NCBI GenBank assembly: GCA_012295275.1
Contig: CM022665.1
Coordinates: 17,006,476 to 17,070,475 of the forward strand
Direction of reading: 5' to 3'
DNA length: 64,000 nt
Source of the DNA: Chrysomallon squamiferum
Lineage: Eukaryota > Mollusca > Gastropoda > Neomphalida > Peltospiridae
In this document: one piece after another, positions 1-14,600 of the stretch
How the letters are laid out: every line of letters starts with the position of its first letter
How positions within the stretch are numbered: position 1 is the first letter of the stretch
Position numbers and translations under genes: made by a program
Notes under the pieces: generated by a model
Databases searched by the model: none
Seen by the model: the letters and a program-made list of their open reading frames with translations, nothing else
What the model was told of the DNA's origin: nothing

Positions 1-638
1 TTTTTAATTTTATATATTTTTCGATATTAAACGACAAATATGGATCATATGATTAGTCATTTAGTAAATGTAATTAACGTGTGACACAGAATCTTTAAAA
101 CACACAGTATGTACCTGAAAAAAAGGTAAGCAGTCCCTGAAGTGGAGGACTATAGTACGTAACAATGCTGTCTTGCACTGTTCAGTCATTCTCAGTAATC
201 AGTGTTCGAAAAATATTCTTAGTATTTATCAGATAGACAAAAAATGGTAGTATCTGGACTGCTTTACTAGTGAACTGCGTTTCAAAATTATCGGGTGACA
301 GGAGAACTATCAACACATTTTTATGTCGACTGGTAAGAAAACCAGTGACGAAAAAGACCACCACGATCTCAGGACTAGTGAAACAGGGTAAATAATTTCG
401 GTTAATACAACGTCAGCCTCTTGCATTAATTTCATACCTGAATTCGTTTAATAGTGATTGTAAAACAGTTTTTCGGAAGTGCTTAATTTTTACATTATAC
501 ATAAATTATTTACGGTTTCTACAGAATGAGACAATATTGTTTAATCTAACTGAGCTGTATGAATTACCTAAATAAATAAAACAAAATGAAACTGAGTTAT
601 TTAAGAAGTCTGACCGAGGAGACTCGCGACTCGCTTAC

Positions 639-748
639 CTTTCAAAACGAGTCCGGCTAACCAGTCGTATGACAACTATCTGCGCTAATTTAATCACGGT
701 TGCACTGTTATATGCGGTACGGTTAAGACACGCAGGCCAGTGATTCAT
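639..748 (-). CDS. Possible 5' coding exon of an unidentified minus-strand gene
   Basis: In a CpG-richer patch, a minus-strand ATG at 748 opens 36 codons (MNHWPACLNRTAYNSATVIK...) and runs into a good donor, GAAAG|GTAAGC. A TGA lies in frame just upstream of the ATG. No family is recognised and no downstream exon was found in 1-638. Chance is a real alternative. Confidence 0.25.
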
Positions 749-2091
749 TAGAACTCACTTGTCAGTCTTCCTACGCTTTGAAATCTCAATCGTCAGATGT
801 GTATAAAATGTAAAAATATACAACTGTTATTTTTGTTATAGAAGATCTTTGCCGAGTTTGAATCTACATTTATTTTGTATTTAAACTGGCATTGTTTTCA
901 ACTGTCAACCATAATTATTATGAAAATGACATAATATTTAGGGAAAAATTAATGTCCGTATTGGCCATGCTGCGAAGTAGCATACATTGTGATCCACTGC
1001 AGCTAACGAGTAGGTAATATAATGAAGTCAGTGGATTGCTTTTATAATACAATAATTGCAAAAACCACAAATCAGTATTAAACATGTGATAATTGTTTTT
1101 AATTTGCAGAGCTGTCATTATTAATTGTTCATTATTGCCGAAGACAGCCGTTAAGTAGAAGATAGCAATCTTTTGATTTTTTGAATTTATTATCAGTACA
1201 TTTGTTTTGTTGTTGCTGGGTTTATTTGTTTGTATTGTTTTGTTTTGTTTCGTTTTTGTGTGTTGGAGGAGGTTATTTTTATATATTTTTAATTTAAATT
1301 AATATATTCAAAAGTTCTAATATTTAATAATCAATTTGTTAAGTGACTGACTAGCTGATAGGTGGATTGAGCCAAAAAGCAAGGATTTTAATTTTTTTTA
1401 ATTTTTATAATTATTATTATTCAGCAAATGAATGAGAGAAAGTCATTTGGTAACTCGGTAATCGATTGTATGACGTAGTGGACGATAAGTACCCGGATGA
1501 TGGACAGGTTTTGTTAAACTTTTATACGGAAAGAAAAGTCAACATAGATTTTTTTATTAATAATAACTATTGTATTCATAATAAATATCTTTGGACCCAC
1601 TTTATTCAGATAAACAGATGTATACATTTACATCTAAATTCTATGTTTAAGCTAATGTACATAATTAATCTCTTTATGTATAGTGATTATTCAGCAGAGT
1701 AAACAAACTCTGGAATCTTAATAACAGCAATCCATAAATATTTATATATTACAGTAAACACACCCTCGATTCAAAATAACAGCAATCCTTATTTATTTAT
1801 TAACGTTATCGTCACATCAAAAGACAGTTTCCAGAAACGTTGCATGAATAAAACTGTACTAAATAAACTGTTTGTGTGGTCGAATAAACATCAATACATG
1901 TACGGCTGAACAGAAGCAAAGTAAATGAAATGTTTAATACTAAAACACAAAACAGTGAAATGTTAGTATGCTAGCTCTTAGATACCAATACCAGTCATAT
2001 TTTCTAATAACAATAAAACAGAAGAAAGTCGATGCGGCCACTTTGTGATCTTCATATCAGTTAGCAGAAGCGAATTTTAACATATAATTTA
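749..2091. other. No gene seen
   Basis: AT-rich sequence with short duplicated phrases (ATAACAGCAATCC near 1720 and 1780). No coding signal is recognised. Confidence 0.6.
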
Positions 2092-2599
2092 ACAGATGAA
2101 AAGATATAATAAAATTATTATTACGTTCTTTGCATTGGTTGGACCGAGAAAAACCCCACATAATACATGTTATTTATCATACAGATGAAAAGACATCATA
2201 AAATTATTATTACGCTCTTTGCATTGGTTGGACCGAGAAAAAAAACACATAATACATGTTATTTATCATACAGATGAAAAGACATCATAAAATTATTATT
2301 ACGATCTTTGCATTGGTTGTGCCAGGAAAAAGCCTAATACATGTTATTTATCATACAGATAAAAAGATATAATACAATTATTACGATCTTAGCATTGGTT
2401 GGACCGGGGAAAAAGCCTAATACATGTTATTTATCATACAGATGAAAACACATAATGAAATTATTATTACGATCTTTGCATTGGTTTGGCCGGCAAAAAC
2501 CCTAATACGCGTTATTTATCATACAGATCAAAAGACAATGAAATTATTATTACAATCTTTGCATTGGTTGGACCTGGAAAAAGCCTAATACGCGTCGTG
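2092..2599. repeat. Six-copy tandem repeat, unit about 85 bp
   Basis: Units start with ACAGATGAAAAG at about 2092, 2181, 2270, 2355, 2438 and 2523. Each contains AATTATTATTACG, CTTTGCATTGGTTGG and a TAATACATGTTATTTATCAT end. Copies differ by scattered substitutions and small indels, so the array is not recent. Confidence 0.9.
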
Positions 2600-3337
2600 A
2601 AAGCACTATGATAAACATAGCACTCTGTTTAATAGACAGGTGACTGAACACGTGTTTAATAAGTCCGCACTCAAAATGTCAAAATAATTTTAATACCAAA
2701 TTTTAACTGTAAAAATCGACGTGATTGAAATAAACCGGTATTCGCTGCATATTAACCCTGGAATATTTACAGTCTTACCATTATAACTGCAGACTAGATG
2801 ATATTTATACGTAATGCTCTTTATTAGTTACTTCTACAAAAACTGTACTTAATAATGTGCATAATATATATGTATATAATTTATTCATATCCGTGAAATT
2901 ATTGTTATTATTATTTGTATTACTTTAAATTACGTCTCTCTGTCTGACTTTTACTCTGTTTATTTATTTATTTATTTATTTATTATTATTATTATTATTA
3001 CATGACAAGTTAAAAAGGTGAGAAAAGCTTGTCCAAAACGCTTGTTGCTTGGTTAAGTCCTTTATGTAATCTAAAGATATCTCCATTTCCTGCGTGTCTA
3101 CAAGATGTTTTGGAAATCACGCTTAACAACTGGTATTCCGTAAAACTTATCTTGAGTTACGTATTCATAGCAATGCTTTATTTAAATTCCATATTAACCG
3201 AGGGGGTGTGTTTCTTTTTATGCATCATATAACGCAATACATACATAGGATTCCTGCCTATATTTTATTTTAATTTATTTTATTTCAGTTTTTTAATTTA
3301 ATTTTTATTTTTTTTAATTAATAATTATATGTATATA

Positions 3338-3372
<35 letters not shown>

Positions 3373-3899
3373 TATTTAAATATATCGTTAATGGTTAAAA
3401 ACTGATGCAATATCGCTAGATCTACTTTAAGAATTGGGGAAATCCCATGGCAGGATACTCTTCAGCCAATGAGCGTTCAAAGATTTGTTTTCTACGTTTT
3501 TCAAGAAATAACTTCATTCTCAAGATTAGAAAATTAAATTTACACCTCAACAAAACAATGACATTTACATATGCATTTACTTATAATAATTATTATTGTT
3601 AAAATACACTATAAACAATCAAACTGTTCTTTTGTTCATCAGTCCGATATATAACAGCGATATTATGATGGTGCAATATTATAGCATTGAGGTAGACTGG
3701 TAATATTATAGCACTGAGATAGACTACGATGAGAAACAAAGGTTAAACAAAATGACGAAATATATCCTATTTACCAATAAGTAATGGGGCATTTTCCCCA
3801 AACAGGCTATCTGAAAAAAAAAGAAAGAAGAAAAAAAAATAGAAACAGTGTTCTAACTATAATCTTAAAACACAGGCCCTTACGCAGAAATTTATATCG
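2600..3899. other. No gene seen
   Basis: AT-rich, with TTTA/ATT runs near 2960-3000 and (TA)n near 3350. A 67-codon plus-strand frame at 3029-3232 has no recognisable features. Confidence 0.6.
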
Positions 3900-4039
3900 G
3901 GGGAGAGGGGTGAATAATCGACGGTGCAAAGGGTTGGAGTAGCTTGGAGTATCCGGGTTCATGTCCCCGACGAAATATGTTTTAAATCTAGAATGGAGGA
4001 GATGCATTTTCCTGCATTCCGTGAAGTAAATTTGACTAC

Positions 4040-4089
<50 letters not shown>

Positions 4090-4113
4090 TTTTTTTTTTT
4101 TTTTTTTTTTTTT
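3900..4113 (+). repeat. Possible tRNA-derived SINE with (ATT)n and T tail
   Basis: The piece CCGGGTTCATGTCCCCGA (3953-3970) resembles a tRNA T-arm or pol III B box. It is followed by about 75 bp of unique sequence, then (ATT)n from about 4044 and a T run to 4113. No convincing A box was seen. Confidence 0.35.
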
Positions 4114-4881
4114 ATATATAAATTGCTATAAATTCATTTTAAATTGCATGGTCGTCTTGTGGGTTTCATATAATACATCTTGTGTTTTTGTTTTACAGTG
4201 TAGTTATACTTCTGTCACGGTTTCAAGCAACACAGTCCTTTAAACAATAAATCAAAATATTAAATGTATTAACCATGCTAACCCCCCCCCCAAAAAAAAA
4301 CCCCATTAATACCTAATTTAGCCTTTTGATAAAATTTATATTTTGTTTTTGTTTTGTTTTGTTTTTTATCATGAAAATTAACATTAAGTTCCTTTAGTAT
4401 TTTTCTAATCTTCATAATAATATATTATGTTTTACATGACAAAACTCATGTTAGAATAATTATATTGGAGCTGCATCATATAAGCATGTACTAGTTAAAA
4501 ATTTAACCATAAATAATAATAATAATAACAATTTTTTATTTATTTATTTATTTATTTATTTATTTTTTTTTTGTTAAATAACAGTCTGTATGTACTAATT
4601 TGCCTTTGCTGAAAATCTAGCACCCTGACAAAGCAGTTCTAAAAATAGAACATTACAGCAACATCGACAGAAATTTTCACCGAATTATTTCATTGATTAT
4701 TTTTCAGATGTGTTTTTATACGAGTTAATTTTATACACTGAATACATACATACATACATACGTACATACATAGACATATATATATATATATATATATTTA
4801 TATACACAAACACATACACACACACACACATTATATACATAATTATTAATTTTTTTTTAGAAAATAGTCTGTAGTACTTAC

Positions 4882-5060
4882 CTTCTTTTTTTTGTCCAGT
4901 CTGTTTCTAGAAGATTCAGTTCTTGTCGTCTGCTTACTATGTTTACGCGCGCGCTTTGTTTATCTCTATGCCGAAGAACATCGGTCCAATTGCGTGTTGT
5001 GAGAACCTACGCAAAATCAAGCTGCGCAGTACAGAATAAAGAAGTTACACGCCATTGATT
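4882..5060 (-). other. Possible non-coding first exon of a minus-strand gene
   Basis: A locally GC-richer stretch with a CGCGCGCG run reads on the minus strand into an excellent donor, AAGAAG|GTAAGT at 4882. Its reading frames are mostly closed, so a 5' UTR exon is the best interpretation. No partner exon has been identified; the exon near 639-748 on the same strand is one candidate. The upstream boundary is a guess. Confidence 0.3.
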
Positions 5061-5218
5061 TTCGACTAGAAACGATTTTGTCAGCTCAAAGATATTAAAT
5101 ATTAAATATGTTCTGAGAGCAATTTTATAATTATTATCGTAATAATAATAATACTACTACTAATAATAATAATAAAATAATTTTAAAAAATGATTTAAAA
5201 AAATGAAAAAAAAATAAA

Positions 5219-5264
<46 letters not shown>

Positions 5265-7950
5265 GAAATCTCCAACAAAAAAAAAAAAAAAAACAACAAC
5301 GATAAAGCAAAAACAAACTATGGTCTACTATGGTAATAATACATGTTGACAGCCATTTAACAAATTACAGTGAAAAAGTGTAGTGGCTCATTACGATAAC
5401 ATTGTTTATCGAACACAACAACAACAAAAATCTCCTTATTTCTTGTTTCCACTCTTGACAGCACAAAAGAGTAATATTTGGTCCTGTCACACTGTTAATA
5501 AAGTGTAAATTCTGCAATTCTATTTATATATTATGCAGGTCTATCGATCACTTGCTCTGAGTACTAATATTTAATTACGATCAACAGGAATAGTGTTTAT
5601 GTATTACAAGTAATGTTTAACCAATCTCTTTGGAAAAGTAGGTCAGTGGACTAATGGCATAGCTAGAGGGGGCACAAGGGAGGAGGCACCGCTTCCCCTG
5701 AACACATTTTTCAAAATGGCTCATTTTCAACAATTTATTTGAACTCTTGATTACTAGTGCGATGAAAATTGAATCTTATTTGTTATTTATTTTATCTTAT
5801 TACCACTGTTATTATTTTTATCGCATTGTCTAGTAAGAATTTTCCGAGCTCGTTACCTTATTCCATTAACCTTCCATAGCTTTGAACTGCTCAGTGTTAG
5901 GCAAGTATAGATTGTCTGGGATATCTTTGCTTTCAAAAGAAAGAGAATCGGCGACCGCTGTTGATTACGGTAAATAAACAAATATTGCTTGAATGAAGCG
6001 TAGATGAAACAGACTGTTAATGTTTCCTACATTTCGTTTTGTTTTCATTTTACAGTTAAATTAAAATAAATAAAAGAACACCATTGTTTTGTTTTGTTTC
6101 TTTTTTTTTTTTTTCTTTTTCTTTTTAATGCTTTCAAATACAAGATAAGACTGAATACTGAATATTAAAACTATTCGGTACGAGTCATGGCGCCTTTTAA
6201 AATGTTCTTGTTCCTCCTGACTTTACAAACTGGCTACGCCCTTGCTGTGGTCACAGGTGTGTGACAAGTAAACATCAGGTGGTGTTTTATTATTAGATTA
6301 TACATATATACTGGTTTTTTCTTATAGTAAGTAAGCAATTTATTTATTTTTACGCCTGAACTCTCCATCATTCACTGTGTTTTGAATGATGCAGTGCAAA
6401 TTTCAGTTACTTTTTAAAACATCTCGGTACAACTGCGACAATCACGTAACTGTTAAATCGATACTTAGTTCGCTAGTTGAATTTCCTAAACATCAAATCA
6501 GAGTTAAAAAATTAAAGTGAGTTGAATTACATTTGTCTTTTGTATGATTAAAAACATGTAGGCAGTAATAGATATAGGGTAGATAGGGGTCTCTACGATC
6601 AAATATATATGCCTTGGGTTATGTGTTCTTTTGTTGTGTGCGAATCTGACACGTTTATATGGCTTAAGATTAGAAGATACCTGAATTTTGTTTCTCTGAA
6701 ATGGTTTAAAAGTACGTAATTGTAACTGATTGCTGCATTTATATATAATATATGTGTGCGGGTACCAATAACACTGCCTTATGTAAGATTCGAATGTAAA
6801 TTCAAGAAATCAACGGTTTATATATTATAATTCAAAAAATAAAAAAATAAAAAAAAATTCAGCACGTAGCTTCCAAAATAATTAGTCATGTTATGAAATA
6901 ACAATGTCTCTTCAATAAATAATAAATTACGCATATTTTAACAATTGCATGCAACCAAACCCGTTTGATTTTTTGCTGTCTTTTAATATATTAACTTCTA
7001 CCAAAAAAAACCAGTGGTTACACAGAATATCAAAGTAATGTGGTTTGATTCTATCAAACATTAATCTCCTAGACGATACTTATATTCTAAAAATTATATT
7101 TTAAGTGTTTTTGTGATGAACTATTAATACTTTATTATGTGTTTATACCGACACATGTCGCTAATTCTAAATTCGAAGAAATTAGTCACACTAAATCAGC
7201 GAGTTAATAATCTGACACATTTTGTGCCTAAATAATATTTTGGTTCTTCTGTTACGTCATGCATAGTCATACTGTTTATCAGCCATCAGACATTTCGGTC
7301 TGGTAAACATTTGTAGACGTTTGTTTTAAAAGTGTTTCGGTGGTATTTGGGAGCGAACACTTCTTTTCGGATTTCAGATAAAAAAAAAAAAAAAAAAGTA
7401 AAAAAGGGTTTAGAAAGTACATTGCCCCACGTCATGCACTGATTATTTTTCCTAGATATTCGGTAACTTTTAAACTGGTTGGTTAACTTCTGCTTTTACT
7501 GGCTTTATAAAAATCAAAGCAGTTGTTTTTCTTATGAATAGGAGTGTTTATGCAAGATTTCCAACTGTTGTTTGAAAGAATACGCACTCGCGTTTTCTCT
7601 CATGCCCTGCAAGGTCCATACGTACGATGTTAGAATAACTATGTGTTGAGTGCATCCTTGACGCATTTCTCTTTTCCATTATCTTCACTGGCATATTTTA
7701 TTACTTTAACAGAAACAGATACGTCTCCCACTGATATTTAAAATTATACGTGCGTATGCGTGCGTGCGCGCGCATATATTTACACACACACACACACACA
7801 CTCTCTCTCTCACTCATACATGAATTGCGCCTATATTCATATTTATTACGTGAAATTTGGATTTATAATTCGTTAGGCCAGGGCTTTGGAAAACGGTGAA
7901 TCCAAGACATATGCTGGCACAGTTAGCTTCCACTCATTAATATCACATAC

Positions 7951-8020
<70 letters not shown>
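7951..8020. repeat. (AAT)n microsatellite
   Basis: About 70 bp of AAT with one interruption (ACT). Confidence 0.95.
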
Positions 8021-8092
8021 AAACTAAAATATCAGTTTATTGAAAGTATTTATTCAACAATGACTGAACAAACATATAAGTAATGAAACAGG

Positions 8093-8196
8093 TATACTGA
8101 AATCAACGCAACTTCAAAATAGATTTTTATAACCAAGAAAATAGTTATACTGAAATCAACGCAATTTCAAAATAGATCTTTATAACCAAGAAAATT
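8093..8196. repeat. Two tandem copies of a 53-bp unit
   Basis: TATACTGAAATCAACGCAA begins both copies, at 8093 and 8146, and both end in TATAACCAAGAAAAT. They lie just downstream of the NUP133 3' end. Confidence 0.85.
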
Positions 8197-8525
8197 CTTT
8201 TTAAAAATTAGATTCTTTACTTTACCATAATTTTGAATGTTATAAAAACATAACATTCACCTACAAACTAGACAGTTGCCTTTCCTTGGAATGTTTTTTT
8301 TTGTTTTTGTTATTTTATAACTGCCTTTTATGTCTCTCTTATAAAATGACTGTCTCTGTTGTCAGTCATTTCAAATTAAGTGGAATTAAAAATACATTTG
8401 TTTTACCTCACATTAAAACTCATATGCACAGCAATAATGCTGAGCCATCTTTTCTGAAATCCTTGATCCACCGTGTGTGAATATTTTCATTTGTATGTTA
8501 CCTTAACAGTCTACACCACGAAACA

Positions 8526-8584
8526 TTTATTTTACTTAATTTCGCGACAAAAACTGGTGGAAAAGGAAGTGTTTACTTTTTATT
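8526..8584 (-). terminator. Candidate NUP133 poly(A) signals
   Basis: On the minus strand two AATAAA hexamers follow the stop codon, at 8579-8584 and 8526-8531, about 100 and 150 nt downstream. Either could direct cleavage; nothing else in the sequence distinguishes them. Confidence 0.5.
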
Positions 8585-8682
8585 TCCACCAATTAGTAAA
8601 AATACATTGAATGATCCTAAATTGCACTCTTCAGTTAGATTGTGAAGACCATGCTTCAGTTATTTTCATGGTATTCTGTGTT

Positions 8683-11600
8683 TTAAAACATTCTCTGGAT
8701 GTGTTCATAAGCAGCTTTTATGAGGTACTGGAAGTTGGAGTTGTTTGATAAACTTACTAGTTCATCTGAAGCCAACAGATCATCAACAGGTGGCAGAATT
8801 TCGTGTACATCAACACCTGGAAACAAATATTTAAATAAATTATAGTAACACTTCAAAAACAGATTTGCCAATTATGGATTTTAAATCTCATTTGAATGAA
8901 TAAGTATTTTTTGTGTTTTTTTGCATAATAACACATAAAAGCAGTGACACTGGACATGTTAATAATGCCATATTAAAACAATGTGAATACCCAGTGGGCT
9001 ATGATTTTTATGGGCTTACTCCTGGTAAAGACAAAGAGGGACCCTTTGGTGAAGATTAATGACATCATAAATTATAGTCAAGGGGGATCCTTAAGCACAA
9101 ATTATAGGTTGAGGATCCCTTGTCTGAAATTCCAAAATCTGAAACTTTGCGAGCAGCTGAATTGGTGATATCCTAAAAATTCGGAAATCTGACAAACTCC
9201 CAGTTCTGAGGCCTTTCAGATAATGCTTTTTCAATCAGTAATAATATTTGGAGCTGTCTCAGTCAATGAGTGAGTCAGTCACTGTGCCGGGTAGCTATTC
9301 AGCTGGGTAGCTATTTACTCAACAGCTGAGTAATGGCAACAATTATTTTGTTTTCACTGATTAGTATATTTTGATTGGGTTTTTGGAGCTGGCCCAAGTG
9401 GTCAAAGAAGGTTCATAAAACATAATACATATAAAATAAATACATATGTAAGTATATACCGAAACATAAATCATAAGTATTTAGTGACGATTATAAAAAT
9501 ACTTAATGACCAGTTTAAAATGGGATCTTCTTTTCCCATCTGGCCTGGAACAGTTACCAGCTTTGAATGGGGCTGTGTCCACAGTGACATAATTAAACAT
9601 AAATCATATGTATTTAATACTGATTATAAAAATACAAAATGAGCAGTTTGGTATGGAGCCTACACTTCCCATTTTGCTTCGGCTGTTTAGCAGCTTTGTA
9701 TTGGCCTATATCTATTATGACACATTTAAACACTGACTTTAGCCTTACCTGCAGCGTATACAAGTTCAGCTGTTTTATACAAAACTGTTTCTTTGTTTGC
9801 TTCAACTGGATCACTGGCTGACATAAAACTCCAGCTGAAAAATAAATATTTCATCAACAGACCTTCTAGAATGAACATGGTCTAAGTAGTTTGTGTGCGT
9901 GAAATGCATGTTCATGTCACCTAATCTGTATATATGGATGTCCTATATACCATGTATGCATGTATCTGGGGTCTGTGTGTGTATGTGTGTGTCTGTGTGC
10001 GTGTTTATTTCAACTGTAAACAGGATATAAGTGTTTAAATTAATATTTCTTTAATACAATTTCAATACATTTTGGGTATACATTATTATTATTATTATTA
10101 TTATAAAAAAAAGGAAAAAAAGGAAAAAAAGAAACATCCGCAATTTTCTCTTATTAGGCTACTTTTGCAGAATAACAACAAAAAATCTTTTATATGCTCT
10201 TTTTCATGGACAGGAAAACATATGTCACATCATTTGAATAACCAGCAATGGGACATTAACCAAATAGGTTTCAAGGACAATTCGGCTTTGATATAATTAT
10301 TCTAAAGTGAATTTTGCCACTTAAAATAACATTATAAAGAATTAGAGCTTGTCTTTGTTTCTAAATGGATATGTGTATGTGTATTCGTTAATTCATTTTT
10401 GCAAATAATAACAATACATGTAATAAAAATAATAATACTAATAATATATGTATTTAGAGATAAATGCTGCAAAACTTGAACATACAAACTTACAATTTAA
10501 CAAATATCTTTTTAACATAATTTCAATATGAATGTTACACATAATACTAAAATGGTGAGAAATGTTGTTCACTTTATTCAAATGAGGCCCCACAAGAGAA
10601 TAAAATAAGTAAACAAATAACACGGTAAATAAAAAAAAAAATAATCGACAGCTATCCTGCACAGACTGGGTCACGCTAACCTTAAATACTGAATGTCAAT
10701 GGACGATGAGCTCACTCTGCTGGAAAATCATCTACACTTAGCTACCTTTCTTTACTGACGTGATGAAATAAACAGTGAATTTCTAATTTTACAACACAGC
10801 AGATGTCTCAGAACATAGCTATACTTGGTTAAAAAAAAAAATATATATAAAAAGCTCATTCACTACAGCTTGGTAAACAGGTTTAAAAATTCATAAAACT
10901 ATTATGAAACTGCTGCTTCACAATAAAAAAAAAATAAAAAAAAAAGGTGTTGTATTGATATTATTTATATATTCAGATACTACGTAAGAGATAACATTCA
11001 AAATTTAAAATGAATAATGCTTGTGGATAAATGATCCATGGATTTGGCTGGATAGAATTTTTAGCTGCCTTGTTCTGAGTAACAAACAAAGTCACTGTAA
11101 ACTATTATATGTCATAAACATTACAGTATTTTTTTTTTTTTTCAACAGACTAAATTTATCACTAATGTGCTTTGCTTTTATTAAAGGATTCTGTTTTAAA
11201 ATATATTTCAGCAGGGAACACAAATAACTGGAGTTAAGTGTTGGGTCAGGATGACAAAAAAAAAAAAAAAAAAAAAACTATTTTCAATTTTTTAATATTT
11301 TTTTTAAAATTCTTTTTTTCTTTGGGGAAGGGAGGTGTTTTCGAAAATAAATGGATTGAATGAAGAAATAAGTGAATAATTGAATGAAGAAAAATGGATG
11401 ATTGAATGAAGAAATAAATGATCGAATGAAGAAAGATTTGATGACTTCACAGAAGCAATAAAACAGAAATATAAAATAAAAATAAGCAAAAAGAACAACT
11501 ATTTCTATCAATGCTGCTGCGGCTGTTGCTTTTTCCATTACACTAATATTTTTTTTTTATATTTTATTTTTCAAAAATAATATCAGATTTCATTCATTCA

Positions 11601-14600
11601 TTTTACTGTATTTTTGTATTGAAAAAAAATTAAAATGTTACTTGTCACGCAAGATGGCTTGAACCCAAATATGAGTTATCAGTTCATTATAAACAGGCTG
11701 CTTCTGGAAAAAAAAAAAAAAAAAAGATGATGGCAAAGTCAGTTTCATCTAAAAACCACTGAAATAAATTACAAGCTATAAATTACAGTGTTTTTTTATA
11801 GTATAACAACATTTATCAATCCTGTTCAGATTCAGAATGCTATACAGTACAGGTATATTATTATTATTAGCAAAAGATAAAAAACAATACTATCATTTGT
11901 AAATATACATTAAACATTTGCATCTTTTAACAAACAGCTAAAACAAATACTTGATGGAAAATATTCAGTTTATTTTCTCATATTATATGAATACATTAAT
12001 AAAAAAAACAAATGTACTAATTAATATAATATGTACAGGATGTCTGTCAGTTTTGATATATCTTTGTATGCATGTCTCTGTATATATGCACGTATATTTC
12101 CATACACCATCATGATTTAAATGTAAAATGATACATACTTTGTCAACATAGCGAAGAAGATCAAGGGCAATTTTGAAATGGTATTCATTTGCATTGGCAT
12201 TTTCATCTCCAACATAGAGCTGGAATGAGAAACAAAATCTGTATTAATAACTATTTTGTTTACATTATTATTAAAATGTGTGTGTGTGTGTGTGTGTGTG
12301 TTTGTGAGTTTGTGTTTTAGAAAGTGGCAAAATCCTTTACCTCTATTAATTCTTCTGGTGAAAAAACTCTCATATTATCTGGATTTAACCTGATGTTCTA
12401 GAAATAATAAAACAAATTTTAAATATAGAACTTCTGAACAAAGATACTTCCTCAGTTATTTAAACACATTCACACACCCACATACTCACATACTTACATA
12501 CAAAAACTTTTTTGTTAATATAAAAAAAACAAAAAAAACAACAACATTGGTATATATAAATATATTGCTGTCCTCAAAATTATTAAAATTAATCAATATG
12601 GTCTAGTTTAGTAACACAAACATTTAATAAATTCTATATAAATTTTTAATATGGATCTTTTTATATTTTTGCTTTTATCTCTCCTCCCCCCCTCTCTCTC
12701 TCTCTCTCTCTCTCAGAAACACTAACGTTCGCTCACACACTCACTGAAACATGCTAATATATACACAAAGATCGACAATAAAGAGAACTATAAATACAAG
12801 TATGACAGTTAGCAAACATATTTATTAATTAATTGTAAAAATATAGGTAACTAGATCTCCAACAAATGTCTGTAGATTTACCATAAGCACATCTGGAGGA
12901 AGAGTCTCATGGTGTAAAATGTAACCTAAACCTTCATTTATAGCTGAAAAAAAAAATTAATTAAAAAAACACACAATAATGATAAACATCATTATGTTAA
13001 ACTGAATTTGCTACATTCATCACAAAACAGAGGTATTAAAGAAAAGAATAAAATTAAATTAAAATAAAATATTTTTTTTATTTTTTTTGTTTTTATTATT
13101 ACGCATCTGAAAATTAACATGTGATAATATGTGTTTGTAGTTGTATGCAATGTAAAATAATGAAATGAGACACAGGCAGGAACAAAACAGAGGAGAGATC
13201 CTGTGACCTCTAGTAATACCAAGTCACTGATTTACAACCAGTTTCTAAAAATCAGATAGTAATTTAAAAAAGAGAATCAAAACATGCACAGGTACATAAT
13301 TGTACACACCACCAGACAGATAGACAGATAGACATGTTTTTTTCTCACCTTTCGTATAGTCACTCAAATCTATATAGATATCTTCCACAGCCAGACCAGT
13401 GAGTTTGCACATACTGAGTAGAGTCTGAGAATAAATGAAAGAAATGTAGACATAATGATAACTCTTAACAATTTATTTTTAATAATTATTCGATGACAAA
13501 TGTTAATTTTTTAAAATAATGATGACAAAGAAAATCTTCTGACATTCAATGGATTACTTTCACTGATCAGAAATAAGTGATATTTCACATGCACCTTCTC
13601 ATTAACATGAAGCAACAAGTAAATTCTGTGATAAATCATTGAGGGATCCTGGGTAAACAGGAACTACTTCAAACAGAGATTCGGAGATGGACTGATCCAG
13701 CAGCACATCATTCTGTATTCCAATCACTGAATTGTAATAAATATCTAAGCTAACCCTGAGAAACACCAATATAACATTATGTTTATATGTAATAATGTTA
13801 AATACACGTCAAACTGATACACTCAGACTAGCATTCTATTTACTGAGGTAGTACAAATACCCAAGTTATCTCTGATAAACTTAACATGTTGAATTAGTCT
13901 TGTTTAACAACAATAAAATTAATTCAAAATACAAATGTATTTACATTGTTTGATTCAAAAAAAAAAAAAAAAAAAGAAAATAAAAATAAAAATAAAAATA
14001 AAAATTCTCATACAATACAAAAATAATCATCTCTGGAAATACAGAAATGTACCATAACATCAATTTAATCACTGGCTAAAATGCAAAACAATCCAATGGG
14101 AACATATAAATTAGATATAGGAACCAATTATGTCTCCAACCAATGCTATACACAACTCCACGTCAGATTTGAAGCAATTTGCAAAAAAAATATTTCACGA
14201 AAAAAAATAATAATTTAGATTTGAGCCAATAGGGGCAGAGTGCTTTATGTGTAGACACATGTTATGTAAGTAAAAATAATGCAACATGTTTTCTCCTCTT
14301 TCCATTTGTCATCATTCTGCTCTGTAATTAGGTCTTTTATGGCAACAAGAAAATCCAACCATCTACTTATCAATAATGTACCATTAAACGTAAAGTTTAA
14401 AATAATCACTTACTTTTTTCTTTGATAGAAATGTTGTTTCCTCTGACTGTAGTTGAAATAATGTTTCATGTGCCTGCAAAAAAAATAAAAAAAATTGGGG
14501 TTGAAACAAAAGTTCAGTCATACATGCCTCCTCCCCAACCCCCCAGACACCCCATCACATACACATGCAACTATACACTGAAAAAGAGATATATACAACA

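Larger units (their letters stand above)
5071..8525. other. No gene seen downstream of NUP133
   Basis: Contains (AAT)n at 5220-5259, homopolymers, (CA)n/(CT)n near 7785-7810 and the 7951 microsatellite. GGCATAGCTAGAGGG near 5657 and GGCTACGCCCTTG near 6230 look like weakly inverted repeat ends, but not convincingly. Confidence 0.6.

Noticed and set aside
5654-6240. Possible element bounded by GGCATAGCTAGAGGG and GGCTACGCCC
   Set aside because: The inverted match is too short and imperfect, and no target duplication is visible.
10681-10719. A 39-bp minus-strand exon candidate ([14 protein letters not shown]) between NUP133 exons 32 and 33
   Set aside because: Joining exon 32 directly to 9749-9834 restores [11 protein letters not shown], matching human RDNWSSSDGKDD exactly in register, so no exon is needed.
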